Source: Bacteroidales bacterium (GTDB lineage Bacteria; Bacteroidota; Bacteroidia; Bacteroidales; UBA12077). From it: a DNA stretch of 64,000 bases. The notes below the pieces were generated by a model. It was not told the origin of the DNA. It did no database searches and worked only from the letters and a program-made list of their open reading frames with translations. Position 1 is the first letter of the stretch, and every line of letters starts with the position of its first letter. Shown one piece after another: positions 34,965 to 45,125 of the stretch. Both the position numbers and the translations under genes were made by a program. The DNA is taken from the NCBI GenBank assembly GCA_028282785.1, contig JANQHE010000017.1, positions 1 to 64,000 on the forward strand, in the 5' to 3' direction.

Positions 34965-36059
34965 ATGAAACTTAAAGAAATTACTTCTTATATAGAGTCT
35001 ATTGCTCCACTAGCATACCAGGAAGATTACGATAATGCAGGTTTAATTATTGGAGATCAGGAACAAGAAATAAAGGGTGCCTTAATTACAGTTGATGTTA
35101 CGGAAGAAGTTATTCAGGAAGCAATTGATAAGAATTTAAATTTGGTATTATCTCACCATCCTATTATGCGATCAGGAATCAAGAAAATAACAGGAAAGGA
35201 TTTTACGGAGAGGATCGTTTTAAAGGCTATAAAAAATGATATTGCTATATATGCAGCTCATACTAATCTTGATAGTATTTGGGGAGGTGTGAGTAGTAAA
35301 ATAGCTGATAAACTGAAATTACAAAACCAGAAAATTTTGGCTCCCGTGTCAAATCATTTAATGAAGTTAGTATACTTTGTTCCAACAAAGCAAGCTGACG
35401 AAACCAGAACTGCGGTTTTCGAAGCAGGTGCCGGTCAAATAGGTGATTATGATATGTGTAGCTATAATTTAGAAGGCAGAGGTTCATTTAGGGCTAGTGA
35501 AGATACAAATCCATTTGTTGGAAATAAAGGTGAAATTCATTTTGAAAAAGAAGTACGTGTAGAAACGATTTTTCCAAAACATCTTAAAAATAAAATAGTT
35601 AGGGCTTTAATTAAATCACATCCATATGAGGAGGTTGCTTATGATATCTATCCTTTGGAAAATAAATTTGATAGAGTAGGATATGGAGTAATTGGAGAGT
35701 TGGAAAGGGAAGAGAATGAGCTAGAATTTCTAAATAAAATTAAGGAGATTTTTAATGCCAAGTGTATAAGGCACACCAATTTTTTAAATAAACCAATAAA
35801 AAAAGTTGCTGTTTGCGGTGGTAGCGGAAGCTTTTTATTAAAAGATGCAATTCATCAAAATGCAGATATTTTGATTTCAGGTGATTTTAAATATCATCAG
35901 TTTTTTGATGCAGAAGATAAAATTGTAATTGCTGATATTGGACATTTTGAATCAGAACAAATTACAAAAGAACTTTTTTATGAATTACTTATAAAAAAAT
36001 TCCCTAAATTTGCAGTTCGTTTTACAGAAATAAATTCGAATCCGATTAATTATTTATAA
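34965..36059 (+). CDS. Nif3-like dinuclear metal-centre protein
   Basis: A 364-residue member of the NIF3/YbgI (YqfO-like) family. Metal ligands are in VLSHHPIM (H64, H65), AAHTNLDS and DIGHFESEQ near the C-terminus. A middle insert (about residues 130-240), running from MKLVYFVPTKQADETRTAVF to SHPYEEVAYDIYPLE, is the extra domain of the long YqfO-type proteins. The fold forms hexameric toroids; its biochemical role is not firmly settled (GTP cyclohydrolase type 2 in some annotations). The next gene begins four bases downstream. Confidence 0.88.
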   Translation: MKLKEITSYIESIAPLAYQEDYDNAGLIIGDQEQEIKGALITVDVTEEVIQEAIDKNLNLVLSHHPIMRSGIKKITGKDFTERIVLKAIKNDIAIYAAHTNLDSIWGGVSSKIADKLKLQNQKILAPVSNHLMKLVYFVPTKQADETRTAVFEAGAGQIGDYDMCSYNLEGRGSFRASEDTNPFVGNKGEIHFEKEVRVETIFPKHLKNKIVRALIKSHPYEEVAYDIYPLENKFDRVGYGVIGELEREENELEFLNKIKEIFNAKCIRHTNFLNKPIKKVAVCGGSGSFLLKDAIHQNADILISGDFKYHQFFDAEDKIVIADIGHFESEQITKELFYELLIKKFPKFAVRFTEINSNPINYL

Positions 36060-36062
36060 AAA

Positions 36063-36821
36063 ATGGCTAAAGTAAAGGAAAACACAGATTTAACGGTTGA
36101 GGAAAAATTAAAGGCATTGTTTGAGCTACAAATGGTAGATTCAAAAATCGATGATATAAAAAGATTACGTGGAGAGCTTCCGCTTGAGGTTCAGGATTTA
36201 GAAGATGAAATTGAAGGATTACAAACTCGTATTCAGAATTACGAAGATGATGTTGTTAAGCTTGAAGATTCTATTAGTAATAAGAAAAACGAAATAAAAG
36301 ATGCTCAGGCATTAATTAAAAAATATACCGAGCAACAAAATAATGTTCGAAACAATCGTGAGTTTGATTCATTATCAAAGGAGATAGAATATCAAACCTT
36401 GGAAATTGAATTATGCGAAAAAAGAATTAAAGAATTCACGGGGAAAATAGAAGAGAAGAAAACGGTTATTGAGGAGTCTAAAGGTATTTTAGAGGATAGA
36501 ACGGGTGATTTGGAAACTAAAAAAGGGGAGTTGGAATCAATTACTTCAGAAACACAGAAAGAAGAGGAGGATTTAGAAAATAAATCATTGGAGATCCAGG
36601 AATTAATTGAGGAACGTTTATGTAATGCTTATAAAAAGATTCGTGGAAATGCACGCAATGGTTTAGCTGTAGTTCCTGTTCAACGCGATGCTTGCGGTGG
36701 ATGCTTTAACAAAATTCCTCCTCAGCGCCAGTTAGATGTTCGATCCCGTAAAAAAATTATTGTTTGCGAATATTGTGGTCGTATTTTAGTTGATCCGGAT
36801 ATGGAAGAAGAATTTAAATAG
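36063..36821 (+). CDS. Coiled-coil protein with C-terminal C4 zinc ribbon
   Basis: A 252-residue protein. Residues about 20-190 are a long acidic coiled coil with heptad-like repeats. The C-terminus has a zinc ribbon with two CxxC pairs, ACGGCFNKIPPQRQ and VCEYCGRILVDP. This is the DUF164/CT398-like family, proposed to bind nucleic acid or act as a secretion or flagellar chaperone-like factor in other phyla. It overlaps the nif3-like gene's operon and ends at a strong bidirectional terminator. Confidence 0.85.
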   Translation: MAKVKENTDLTVEEKLKALFELQMVDSKIDDIKRLRGELPLEVQDLEDEIEGLQTRIQNYEDDVVKLEDSISNKKNEIKDAQALIKKYTEQQNNVRNNREFDSLSKEIEYQTLEIELCEKRIKEFTGKIEEKKTVIEESKGILEDRTGDLETKKGELESITSETQKEEEDLENKSLEIQELIEERLCNAYKKIRGNARNGLAVVPVQRDACGGCFNKIPPQRQLDVRSRKKIIVCEYCGRILVDPDMEEEFK

Positions 36822-36835
36822 TACTATAATAAAAA

Positions 36836-36866
36836 GTAAGGGCTGATCATTTGATCAGCCTTTATT
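36836..36866. terminator. Bidirectional terminator between convergent genes
   Basis: A perfect 8-bp stem, GGCTGATC (36841-36848) and GATCAGCC (36853-36860), with an ATTT loop. It is flanked by an A-rich side and TTTATTATTT. It serves the zinc-ribbon gene and the convergent DUF4249 gene. Confidence 0.85.
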
Positions 36867-36868
36867 AT

Positions 36869-37693
36869 TTAATCTTCATAAGCATCGGGGATATCGGGCG
36901 GGATTATACCAGTTTGCCGTTGAACCGAATATACTGCAAAAAATCCTAAAGCTTCATTTGATAAATTACCATAGAAGTTTGCAGGTGGTCCGTCAAAAGG
37001 ACCTCCATTCCAAACGGTTTCTAACATTACTTTTAACATATATTCATAATAATCTTCGGTAATAGAATGCATCTCTAACATTATAGTATCACCGATTTCG
37101 GCTTGAACATATTGAACCTCCACTCCATTTACATAACTTCCGTTAATAAAAACGTCATCGGAGAACTCAACCTCATGCAATGTATCTGTAACCAGCGTAT
37201 CATTTTTATATGCTCTCCAGGCATAATGGTTTATTTCATCTCCTGGTTCTTGAGCATAAATAAGTACATCAATCCACTCATCGTCCCAGATATTTCTTGC
37301 AAAACCTATTGAATCCATTGGAGGGCATGTAAACATGTAACTTGAAGCCGTATAAATTGTTCCATCAATACTGGCATTTAATGTATATGTATTCCCAGGA
37401 ACACCAGCCATCGTGTCTGTTTCGTATAATCCATCTTCTATTTCAGTTAAGTTGAATGTATTTGTTCCATCACTAATGGTAACTGTAGCTCCGGTAATTG
37501 CAGGAGCTGACGTATTAGAGAAATAATCTGCACTTTTGGTAATTTTCACCTGGTGAGTTTTATATTCATCAGTAAAATATCCCTCAATTACAATTCTATC
37601 GTATGTACTATCCAAATCAATATGTATTTCTTCTGTACATGCACTAAATATAAATGGAATTACAATTAATATTATAGCTATATATCTTTTCAT
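36869..37693 (-). CDS. DUF4249 family lipoprotein
   Basis: The start is the ATG at 37693, which opens a lipoprotein signal (MKRYIAIILIVIPFIFSAC, lipidated C19); an earlier ATG at 37714 adds seven residues. The 274-residue protein begins after the Cys with TEEIHIDLD and YDRIVIEGYFTDEYKTHQV, and TGATVTISDG marks an Ig-like beta-sandwich, the DUF4249 pattern. These lipoproteins are usually encoded with a TonB-dependent receptor, as here, and are thought to be its surface partner. The substrate is unknown. Confidence 0.85.
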   Translation of the reverse strand: MKRYIAIILIVIPFIFSACTEEIHIDLDSTYDRIVIEGYFTDEYKTHQVKITKSADYFSNTSAPAITGATVTISDGTNTFNLTEIEDGLYETDTMAGVPGNTYTLNASIDGTIYTASSYMFTCPPMDSIGFARNIWDDEWIDVLIYAQEPGDEINHYAWRAYKNDTLVTDTLHEVEFSDDVFINGSYVNGVEVQYVQAEIGDTIMLEMHSITEDYYEYMLKVMLETVWNGGPFDGPPANFYGNLSNEALGFFAVYSVQRQTGIIPPDIPDAYED

Positions 37694-37713
37694 AATTTTT
37701 ATCTTTTGATTCA

Positions 37714-39222
37714 TTAGAAATAGAAATTATAGGTTAAAGAAGGTAAAATCGGGAACAAGTATACCTTTTCTGCCTTTGTGACCGTAGGGTCCTGATCATC
37801 TTGATAGAAGTTGATCATCCAGGCATTTTTACGATTGTAAACATTATAAATTGATAAGTTTAATTCGCTCTTAAATCTTTTTTCCTTATTAACTCCAAAT
37901 TTATAAGTTAAAGAAAAGTCCAATCTGTGATAATCCGGCATCCGGTAGTCGTTCCTGTCAGAATAGATCGGTACAATCATATTTCCGTATTCGTACCGCC
38001 CTATTGGAAAAGTAACAGGGGCGCCAGTAGAATAAACCCAATTCGCGGCTACAGTAATTCTTCTCGAAAGTTCATAATTTGCCACGATTGCAACATTATG
38101 CGGTTTATCATAACTTGCCGGATATACTTTACCATCATTAATTTCCGGAAATTCTCGTTCTGTTTTTGATAGTGTATAACTGATCCAACCGGTAAAATCT
38201 CCTGTTTGTTTTCTAACCAAAAGTTCTAATCCATATGACGAGGCGTTTCCTTCTCTGAATTCACCCTCGATTTCAGGATTTAGCAATAGCTCAGCATGGT
38301 CTCGAAAATCGATTTGATTTTTCATGTCTTTATAGTATACCTCAATGGAGGTTTCATAAGTATCGTCAAAGAAATTTCTAAAATAACCTAAAGCAAACTG
38401 ATCTGCTAACTGGGGGTTGATATTTGGACTTGCCGGAACCCAAATATCCAATGGAGAACCGGCAGTTGAGTTAGAGGCTAAATGAATATATTGCTTTGTT
38501 CTGGAATAACTACCTTTAATGGAAGATTTTGAATTAAGCGCATACATGAAATTGGCTCTGGGTTCTAATCCGTAAAAAGTATTGTATATATCCCCACTTC
38601 CATAAGTTGTTGAATCAATTTTTTCATAATTTTCTTCAAAATTATAAACAGTTGATTTTCCCATATTCTGGAATATTGTTCCTCTCAATCCATAATTTAT
38701 TGTAAGGTTTTCAAGAGGTTTCCATTCGTTTGAGATATAGCCCGCCCATTCCAATGCATTTGATTCAGGCATTTTCAATTCATTATAAATTGTTTCATCA
38801 CCTGTACCTTTTGCCAGTCCGGGGTTAAAGTGATGAAAGGTGCCATTAACACCAAAACGTACCATATTTTTGGTATTTGGATAATAAGTGAAATCAGCTT
38901 TGATTTTAATATCACTCATGTCAGATGTCCATTTAAATCCGGCTGCACTGGAATATTGGCCTAACTCATAATCATAATCGCTTAAAATGAAAGAAAAGTT
39001 TGAGAATACTCTCTCAGAGAATAAATGATTCCACCTTAATGTAAACGTTCTGTTTCCCCAATTGAAACCGAACAGATCGTCATACTCAAATACATCTCTT
39101 CCAAGATACCAGGAAATGTACATCCTGTTTTTATCATTAATTTTATAATTCCCTTTAAGATTTAAATCATAGAAATAAAGTTTGTTTTTCTTTGTTTCTT
39201 CATCGCTTGATAATAAAAGCAT
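37714..39222 (-). pseudogene. TonB-dependent receptor, barrel half (frameshift-separated)
   Basis: A 502-residue frame beginning MLLLSSDEETKKNKLYFYDL and ending in the outer-membrane signature LPSLTYNFYF. It is the beta-barrel of a TonB-dependent receptor and has no signal peptide of its own. The start ATG overlaps the stop codon of the upstream half by one base (TGATG). Deleting one copy of the 5-bp repeat at 39221-39235 joins the two halves in frame as SYADLMLLLSSDEE. The barrel shows no other stop or frameshift, so the break is recent or reversible. With the DUF4249 gene it would form an import pair for an unknown ligand. Confidence 0.85.
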
Positions 39223-39235
39223 CAGATCAGATCAG
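39221..39235. repeat. (ATCAG)3 tandem repeat at the receptor break point
   Basis: Three perfect copies of ATCAG on the plus strand (CTGAT on the coding strand). Three copies give a TGA stop after DLI; two copies restore one continuous receptor frame. Confidence 0.95.
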
Positions 39236-40043
39236 CATATGATCTGCGACCTGAAATAATAAAAGATCCTTTTTCTTTGATAATCGGACTTTCTAAGGTT
39301 AATCTACTCGATACAGTTCCAATTCCTCCATTCGCACGAAATTTATTCATGTTACCATCTTTCATTCTAATATCAAGTAATGATGAAAGTCTTCCTCCAT
39401 ACGCTGCAGGAATATCTCCTTTGTAAAGTTTTACATCTTTAATTGCATCATTGTTAAACACGGAGAAAAAACCCATAAGATGCGATGCATTATAAACCGT
39501 AGCTTCATCTAATAAAATTAAGTTTTGATCAGCACTACCTCCTCGAACATTAAACCCCGAAGAACCTTCACTGCTAGCTTGAACGCCCGGCATCATTTGA
39601 ATAGCTTTAATAATATCAACTTCACCCATAAAAGCAGGTATCTTTTTAATTTCTTTTGCCTGCAATTTCATGGTGCTCATTTCTGCTTTAATTACATTAG
39701 AGTTTTTCCTTTCGGCCGTAACAATTACCTCGTCAATTGTTTTTGAGGCTTCGTTTAGTGTAATATTTATATTTTGATTTTTACTTAACTCAATTTTCCT
39801 TGTCTGAGTTTCATAACCAACATATGAGTAATCCAATTGATAGGTTCCTTCTTTTAATGTGATAGAATAAAATCCGTAAGCATTTGTAACTGTTCCGGTA
39901 TTAAGTTCTTTTACATAAATTGTAGAGCCTATTAAATCTTCGCCTGCTTCATCTTTTACATGTCCACTGATTGTATATTTATTTTGTGACCACGATGCTA
40001 AGGATAAAGAAAGTACAGTTAGCAATAGTAGTAGTTGTTTCAT
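39222..40043 (-). pseudogene. TonB-dependent receptor, N-terminal half (signal, CarboxypepD_reg-like, plug)
   Basis: A 273-residue frame. The signal peptide is MKQLLLLLTVLSLSLASWS. Next is a carboxypeptidase-regulatory-like domain (about 22-105: ISGHVKDEAGEDLIGSTIYV, GFYSITLKEGTYQLDYSYVG). The receptor plug follows (about 120-230: GEVDIIKAIQMMPGVQASSE, FNVRGGSADQNLILLDEATV, AYGGRLSSLLDIRMKDG). It stops after SGRRSYADLI, just where the barrel should start. Alone it would be a plug without a pore. See the repeat at 39221-39235 and the barrel half downstream. Confidence 0.88.
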
Positions 40044-40148
40044 TTAGAATAAGTAATATTGTTAGCGTAATTATTTAAAAATCGTTTTTCTGATTACAAT
40101 ATTAATGCCATAATAGAGTCAATAAATTAATAAAAGTCAATTTTTATG

Positions 40149-41756
40149 TTAATTTATTTGTTTCTGTATTAATTGCTTTACAAATGCATATAAAAAGATA
40201 AAAACAGCAAGAAAACTAGCTAACCTGCCAATATAGTCTCCATGTTTAACGTAAAATGTAATTTCGTTATTGGCTCTGAGTGAATTTTTTATGGCCACTT
40301 TGATCCACCAGTTAGTTGTTTGAATAGTTTCTCCCTTTTGGTTGATAAATGCAGATATTCCTGTATTGGCTGATCGCGCAATGCTTCGACGAGTTTCGAT
40401 AGCTCTTAAGCCTGCATAATGAAGATGTTGTTTATACCCTGGCGTATCTCCCCACCACCCATCATTTGTGAGAATAAAAATAAAATTAGCTCCTTTTTTT
40501 ATATAATCACTTACATGTTCTCCAAATGCTGACTCATAACATATTACAGGAGCAATAGAAATATTCAAATTAATATTGAAAAAAACTTCTCTTTCATTTT
40601 GAGTTCCCAGGCTTCCTGTCACTCCTCCAAAGTCGAGAATAAAATTTTCCAAAAATCCTAAAAAATAAAGAAATGGCATAGTTTCTACTCCTGAAACTAG
40701 TTTTGATTTATAATAAATTGGAATATAGTTAGAGGTGTCAATTTGTAAAGCAGAATTGTGAGCATTGTAGTAACAATTATCCTTTGCATCATATTTGGCC
40801 GTGAAAGGTATTTTTTTGTTATCATCTAATTTTTTATAAGTACTTGCACCAATTATATAATTTAGCTTAGGGTGTTCTTTAACAAAGTTTTTGATTCTTA
40901 ATATTGAAGAATCAGATTTTAAATCGTGTTCCCAGATCGGATCGCTAATTGCAGTTTCAGGTGCAATTATATAGTTTATGCTTTTATCAATTATGCTATC
41001 CGATAAATTTAGAATAGTTGATATTTGGTCATCTTGAGGAATTTGGTATTTTTCATTATAAGGATCAAAATTTGGTTGTATTAAGGCAATTTTTATTTCT
41101 TTGCCTGTTTCTTTATAATTCTTGAAAATTATTTTTGAGACTAGAATTGGAATTACCAATAACAATGTAAAAAATGTAATATTTAATAGTTGAGCCTTAA
41201 TTTTTTTCTTTTGTTTGAAGAACTTCAAAGTTTTAAAGAGTAATAAGTTTATAAGTAATATCCATAAAGTCCCTCCTAATACTCCGGTATATTCATACCA
41301 CTGGATAAATGATATGTCGCCAGCAAAAGAATTACCCAGATTTAACCATGGCCAGGTTAAATGTGCATGCAAGAATAAATACTCAAAGCTTATCCAATAA
41401 ATTATTAATGAAAAATTACCTGCTTTATATCCAAACTTTCTTTTTGTTATGTGAAAAAACAGAAAGGTTAAGGACATAAAAAAAGTATTTAGTAATATAA
41501 CAGCAGCAGCAGCAAAAATATCTGAGTTTTTTATCCAAAAAGTTGTTAGTATATTCCAGATTATGAAAGCCAATGTGGCATATGTAAATACATCCGAAGG
41601 TTTGAAAACCTTTTTATGTTGATAAAAGAAATCTTCAACAAAAAGCAAAGGAACGAAAGCAACTAAAATCAATAAGCCCGAAAATTGTTGATACCAAGGG
41701 AGTGCAAGTAAAATACCGGTAAAAAAAGAAAAAACTAATCTGGCGTTTTTTGTCAT
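40149..41756 (-). CDS. lnt: Apolipoprotein N-acyltransferase
   Basis: A 535-residue inner-membrane enzyme: about six N-terminal helices, then a nitrilase-like periplasmic domain with the catalytic triad in IIAPETAISD (Glu), a lysine in TYKKLD or nearby, and the cysteine in SIAPVICYESAFGE. The segment FILTNDGWWGDTPGYKQHLH is typical of Lnt. It adds the third acyl chain to lipoproteins. It overlaps the EamA gene by 4 bp (ATGA), so the two are translationally linked. Confidence 0.9.
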   Translation of the reverse strand: MTKNARLVFSFFTGILLALPWYQQFSGLLILVAFVPLLFVEDFFYQHKKVFKPSDVFTYATLAFIIWNILTTFWIKNSDIFAAAAVILLNTFFMSLTFLFFHITKRKFGYKAGNFSLIIYWISFEYLFLHAHLTWPWLNLGNSFAGDISFIQWYEYTGVLGGTLWILLINLLLFKTLKFFKQKKKIKAQLLNITFFTLLLVIPILVSKIIFKNYKETGKEIKIALIQPNFDPYNEKYQIPQDDQISTILNLSDSIIDKSINYIIAPETAISDPIWEHDLKSDSSILRIKNFVKEHPKLNYIIGASTYKKLDDNKKIPFTAKYDAKDNCYYNAHNSALQIDTSNYIPIYYKSKLVSGVETMPFLYFLGFLENFILDFGGVTGSLGTQNEREVFFNINLNISIAPVICYESAFGEHVSDYIKKGANFIFILTNDGWWGDTPGYKQHLHYAGLRAIETRRSIARSANTGISAFINQKGETIQTTNWWIKVAIKNSLRANNEITFYVKHGDYIGRLASFLAVFIFLYAFVKQLIQKQIN

Positions 41757-42649
41757 TTTTGCTTTCGCTTATTTACCAAATATACTCCGGTAAATATTAA
41801 TCCCATAAAAACAAACTGGAGAATTGATAATTTTTCTCCATCGAATAATCCCCACATGATTGCAAAAATCGGAATTATATAGGTAACCGATGCTCCAAAT
41901 AATGCTGACGTGTACTGAATTAATGTATTAAAAATTACTAAAGCCAGCACGGTTCCAATTACGGCTAAAATAGCTATGTAGAAAAGATCCAAAATATATC
42001 CGTCTGAAGCTAAGGTTTTAGAGAAATCCGTAAACAAAAGATAAGCTCCTGCAAACGGACCAACAAGCATAAAAGCTAATGAAGTTAGTTCAAGACCATT
42101 CAGATCTTTTATGATGTATTTAACATGGTTTACATTAATGCCATAACATATTGTGGCAATTATTATAAAAAAACCATAATAATTTACATTACCCAGTATC
42201 TGTGTTCCGTTTGTTGTGTAAATGATTAATCCTAATGCGCCAATTAAACCAAGAAAAATACCAACTGCATTTATTAAACGTGCGGTACTTTTATAAAATA
42301 ACAGCCCTATGATCAACGTAAACAAGGGTGTCATAGAATTTAATACCCCGGCAAGAGAACTATCGATATTGGTCTGGGCCTTTGTAAATAAAAATGCCGG
42401 TATTGTTGACCCAACAAATCCTACAACAAATAAAGCCAGGAAATTTTCCCGGGTTAATTTCTTAAAGAATTTAATGCTAAATGGTAAGAAAGCCAGAAAA
42501 GATATAAATATTCTAAATGCTGCTACCTGGTCGTGGCTATATGATCTTAATCCTTTTTTCATTAAAATAAAACTACTTCCCCATATAAATGAAAGAAATA
42601 TCAGTGTAATCCACTGCCACGCTTTGTTGTTTAGATTTATTTTATTCAT
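41753..42649 (-). CDS. EamA/DMT family transporter
   Basis: A 298-residue membrane protein with ten predicted helices in two EamA repeats. SFIWGSSFILMKKGLRSYSH is the first-helix signature, and the second repeat includes LTSLAFMLVGPFAGAYLL. The family exports or exchanges metabolites such as amino acids, purines or sugars. The substrate cannot be told here. The gene overlaps lnt by 4 bp. Confidence 0.85.
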   Translation of the reverse strand: MNKINLNNKAWQWITLIFLSFIWGSSFILMKKGLRSYSHDQVAAFRIFISFLAFLPFSIKFFKKLTRENFLALFVVGFVGSTIPAFLFTKAQTNIDSSLAGVLNSMTPLFTLIIGLLFYKSTARLINAVGIFLGLIGALGLIIYTTNGTQILGNVNYYGFFIIIATICYGINVNHVKYIIKDLNGLELTSLAFMLVGPFAGAYLLFTDFSKTLASDGYILDLFYIAILAVIGTVLALVIFNTLIQYTSALFGASVTYIIPIFAIMWGLFDGEKLSILQFVFMGLIFTGVYLVNKRKQK

Positions 42650-42835
42650 TCTCTTAATTTGAAACGCAAAGATAGGTATATTATAACAATTAATACCTTG
42701 TCAAATTTCCATTTGTACAAAAGTAAATAATAATAAAATTTTAAGAATTGACGAGTATCAGGTTTTGCTTTAAGCTTTGTTTAACTTTATGTAAATACAA
42801 ATCTTATTTAGGTAGGAAACTTTAGTATAAAAAAC

Positions 42836-42843
42836 TAATTTTG
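42836..42843 (+). promoter_or_regulatory. -7 box TAATTTTG for the aldehyde dehydrogenase gene
   Basis: A match to TAnnTTTG 25 bp before the start codon at 42868. No clear TTG at the -33 position. Confidence 0.4.
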
Positions 42844-42867
42844 CAGTTGTTCTGAAAACTAAGTATA

Positions 42868-44289
42868 ATGGAATACAAACTATATATAGCAGGAAATTTT
42901 GTAAAGACTGATCAAAAATTGACGGTTACAAATCCATATGATAAATCAAATGTAGGTGAAACTTTTCTTGCGGGAAGTAAAGAGCTTGAAATAGCTATAA
43001 CTAAAGCAGAAAGTGTTAAAGAAGAAATGCGAGATTTGCCTTCTTATAAGAAGTTTGAAATATTATTAAACATTGCAGATAAAATAGCAGAAAAAAAATC
43101 GGAATTAGCTGTGGTGCTTGCAAAAGAGGCCGGAAAACCCTTGAAATATGCATTAGGCGAAGTTGATAGAGCTGTTCAGGTTTTTAAAGTTGCAGCAGAA
43201 GAATCTAAAAGATTACCAAAGGAATATTTTTCGATCGATTGGACTCCGGCAGGTCATGGAAAGGAAGGATTTGTAAAATATTTTCCGGTAGGATTAATTG
43301 CCGGAATTGCACCTTTCAATTTCCCGTTAAACCTGGCGGTTCATAAAATTGCCCCGGCAATAGCATCAGGAAATCCGATCATATTAAAACCAGCACGATC
43401 AACTCCTTTATCGGTTTTGGAATTAGCCAAAATAATTGATGAAACTGAACTACCCAAAGGAGCATTCTCTGCTTTAGCTATGGATCGAGAGGCTGGAAAT
43501 CAGCTGGTAACAGATGACAGAATTAACATGCTTTCGTTTACCGGATCACCATCGGTTGGTTGGAAAATGAAAACAAATGCCGGAAGAAAAAAGATTGCAT
43601 TGGAATTGGGAGGTAATGCAGGAGTAATAGTATCTGACGATTCTAACGTAGATCTTGCTGTTAAAAAGTGTTTAGTTGGAGGATTCGCTTATTCAGGACA
43701 GGTTTGTATTCATGTCCAAAGGGTTTATGTTCATGAAAAAGTATTTGATAATTTCATTAATCAATTTATAGAAGGTACAAAACAATTAAAATTTGGTGCT
43801 CCTGATGATTCTGCAACTGATGTTTCGGTTATGATTGATGAAGAAAATGCTGTTCGGGTTGAAGAGTGGGTTAAAGAGGCCGAAAATAATGGAGCAAAAG
43901 TTTTGTTTGGTGGAAATAGAAAAGGAACTTATTTTGAACCTACTATTATCACAAATACAAAAAGAGAAATGAAGGTGTGTGCGCTGGAGGTTTTTGGACC
44001 TGTTGTAACTGTAGAAAAGTTTAGTGATTTCAGCGAAGCCGTTAAAAATGTTAATGATTCGGAATATGGTTTACAGGCAGGCGTATTTACAAATAGAATG
44101 AATGAAATGAATCGGGCATACAATGAATTGGAAGTAGGAGGCGTTATCGTAAATGATGTACCGACTTTTAGAGTAGATCATATGCCTTATGGAGGAGTAA
44201 AAAACTCAGGTTTTGGAAGAGAAGGGGTTAAATATTCCATCTTTGAAATGCTGGAGCCAAAACTATTAGTAAAGAACACAGATTATTAA
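42868..44289 (+). CDS. NAD(P)-dependent aldehyde dehydrogenase
   Basis: A 473-residue ALDH. The nucleophile is C280 in AYSGQVCIHVQRVYVH and the general base is E246 in IALELGGNAGVIV. IAPFNFPLNLAVHKIAPAIA and MLSFTGSPSVGWKM form the cofactor site, and EVFGPVVTVEKFSD follows. It oxidises an aldehyde to the acid in the cytosol. The sequence is of the broad succinate-semialdehyde or non-phosphorylating glyceraldehyde-3-phosphate dehydrogenase type. The exact substrate is open. The LysE-type exporter gene begins 15 bp downstream. Confidence 0.9.
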   Translation: MEYKLYIAGNFVKTDQKLTVTNPYDKSNVGETFLAGSKELEIAITKAESVKEEMRDLPSYKKFEILLNIADKIAEKKSELAVVLAKEAGKPLKYALGEVDRAVQVFKVAAEESKRLPKEYFSIDWTPAGHGKEGFVKYFPVGLIAGIAPFNFPLNLAVHKIAPAIASGNPIILKPARSTPLSVLELAKIIDETELPKGAFSALAMDREAGNQLVTDDRINMLSFTGSPSVGWKMKTNAGRKKIALELGGNAGVIVSDDSNVDLAVKKCLVGGFAYSGQVCIHVQRVYVHEKVFDNFINQFIEGTKQLKFGAPDDSATDVSVMIDEENAVRVEEWVKEAENNGAKVLFGGNRKGTYFEPTIITNTKREMKVCALEVFGPVVTVEKFSDFSEAVKNVNDSEYGLQAGVFTNRMNEMNRAYNELEVGGVIVNDVPTFRVDHMPYGGVKNSGFGREGVKYSIFEMLEPKLLVKNTDY

Positions 44290-44304
44290 GATTGAAGATA
44301 TCAG

Positions 44305-44931
44305 GTGGAATTAGGATTTTTCATAAAAGGACTTATTGTTGGTTTTCTTGCTTCAATACCGCTTGGGCCGGTTGGTGTTTTGTGTATACAAAGAACAATT
44401 AACAAGGGGCGTTTTTCAGGTATTATTTCCGGGATGGGAGCAGCAACAGTCGATTCATTTTTCGCATTGGTTGCAGCGCTTGGATTAACTTATATTATCA
44501 ATTTTATTGAAGAACAACATTTCTTTATTCAGTTAATTGGAGGAGGAGTTTTAGTATTTTTGGGAATAAAGATATTTACAACCAATCCTGTAAAACAAAT
44601 CCGCAGACATCGGAGAAAAAAGAATAAATTGATCGAGGATTATTTTTCAGTTTTATTTTTAACATTATCAAATCCCTTAGCAGTATTTCTTTTTGTGGCG
44701 GCTTTTGCGGGTATTGGAATGGTAACATCAAAAGACAGTTCGTTAAAATCATCATTAATAATTGCGGGAGTATTTGCCGGAGCTATGGGTTGGTGGGCTA
44801 TACTTACGTTTTTTATCGATTTGTTCAGAAAGCGATTTAGATTAAAACAACTTTGGTGGATAAATAAAATAGCAGGAGTTGTCATTATTGTTTTTGGTAT
44901 TGCAGCCATGTTATCGGTGTTTATCGATTGA
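44305..44931 (+). CDS. LysE family translocator
   Basis: A 208-residue inner-membrane protein starting with GTG; the family's typical N-terminus FIKGLIVGFLASIPLGPVGV supports that start, and no ATG is available nearby upstream. It has six predicted helices and the PLGPVGVLCIQRTINKGR signature. It probably exports an amino acid or related metabolite. It lies 15 bp after the aldehyde dehydrogenase gene, perhaps co-transcribed. Confidence 0.85.
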   Translation: MELGFFIKGLIVGFLASIPLGPVGVLCIQRTINKGRFSGIISGMGAATVDSFFALVAALGLTYIINFIEEQHFFIQLIGGGVLVFLGIKIFTTNPVKQIRRHRRKKNKLIEDYFSVLFLTLSNPLAVFLFVAAFAGIGMVTSKDSSLKSSLIIAGVFAGAMGWWAILTFFIDLFRKRFRLKQLWWINKIAGVVIIVFGIAAMLSVFID

Positions 44932-45125
44932 TAGTTTCCAGTTCTAAGTTTAAAATTTATTATTGTTAACTACTACTGCCAACTATTTTTAGGTTTCAGC
45001 CTGGAGTTCTTAATGCCTCGTTTTTGATTTTTTAACTACTAATTTGGCCATATCACCAATTTATAGCACATCAGTTTGTACTTTCTATATTTAATTTAGA
45101 ACTTTGCCACTCAAAATTTGATAAC

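Noticed and set aside
44932-45125. Possible RNA gene or small ORF in the 194-bp gap before engB
   Set aside because: No tRNA fold, convincing hairpin or coding pattern could be made out.
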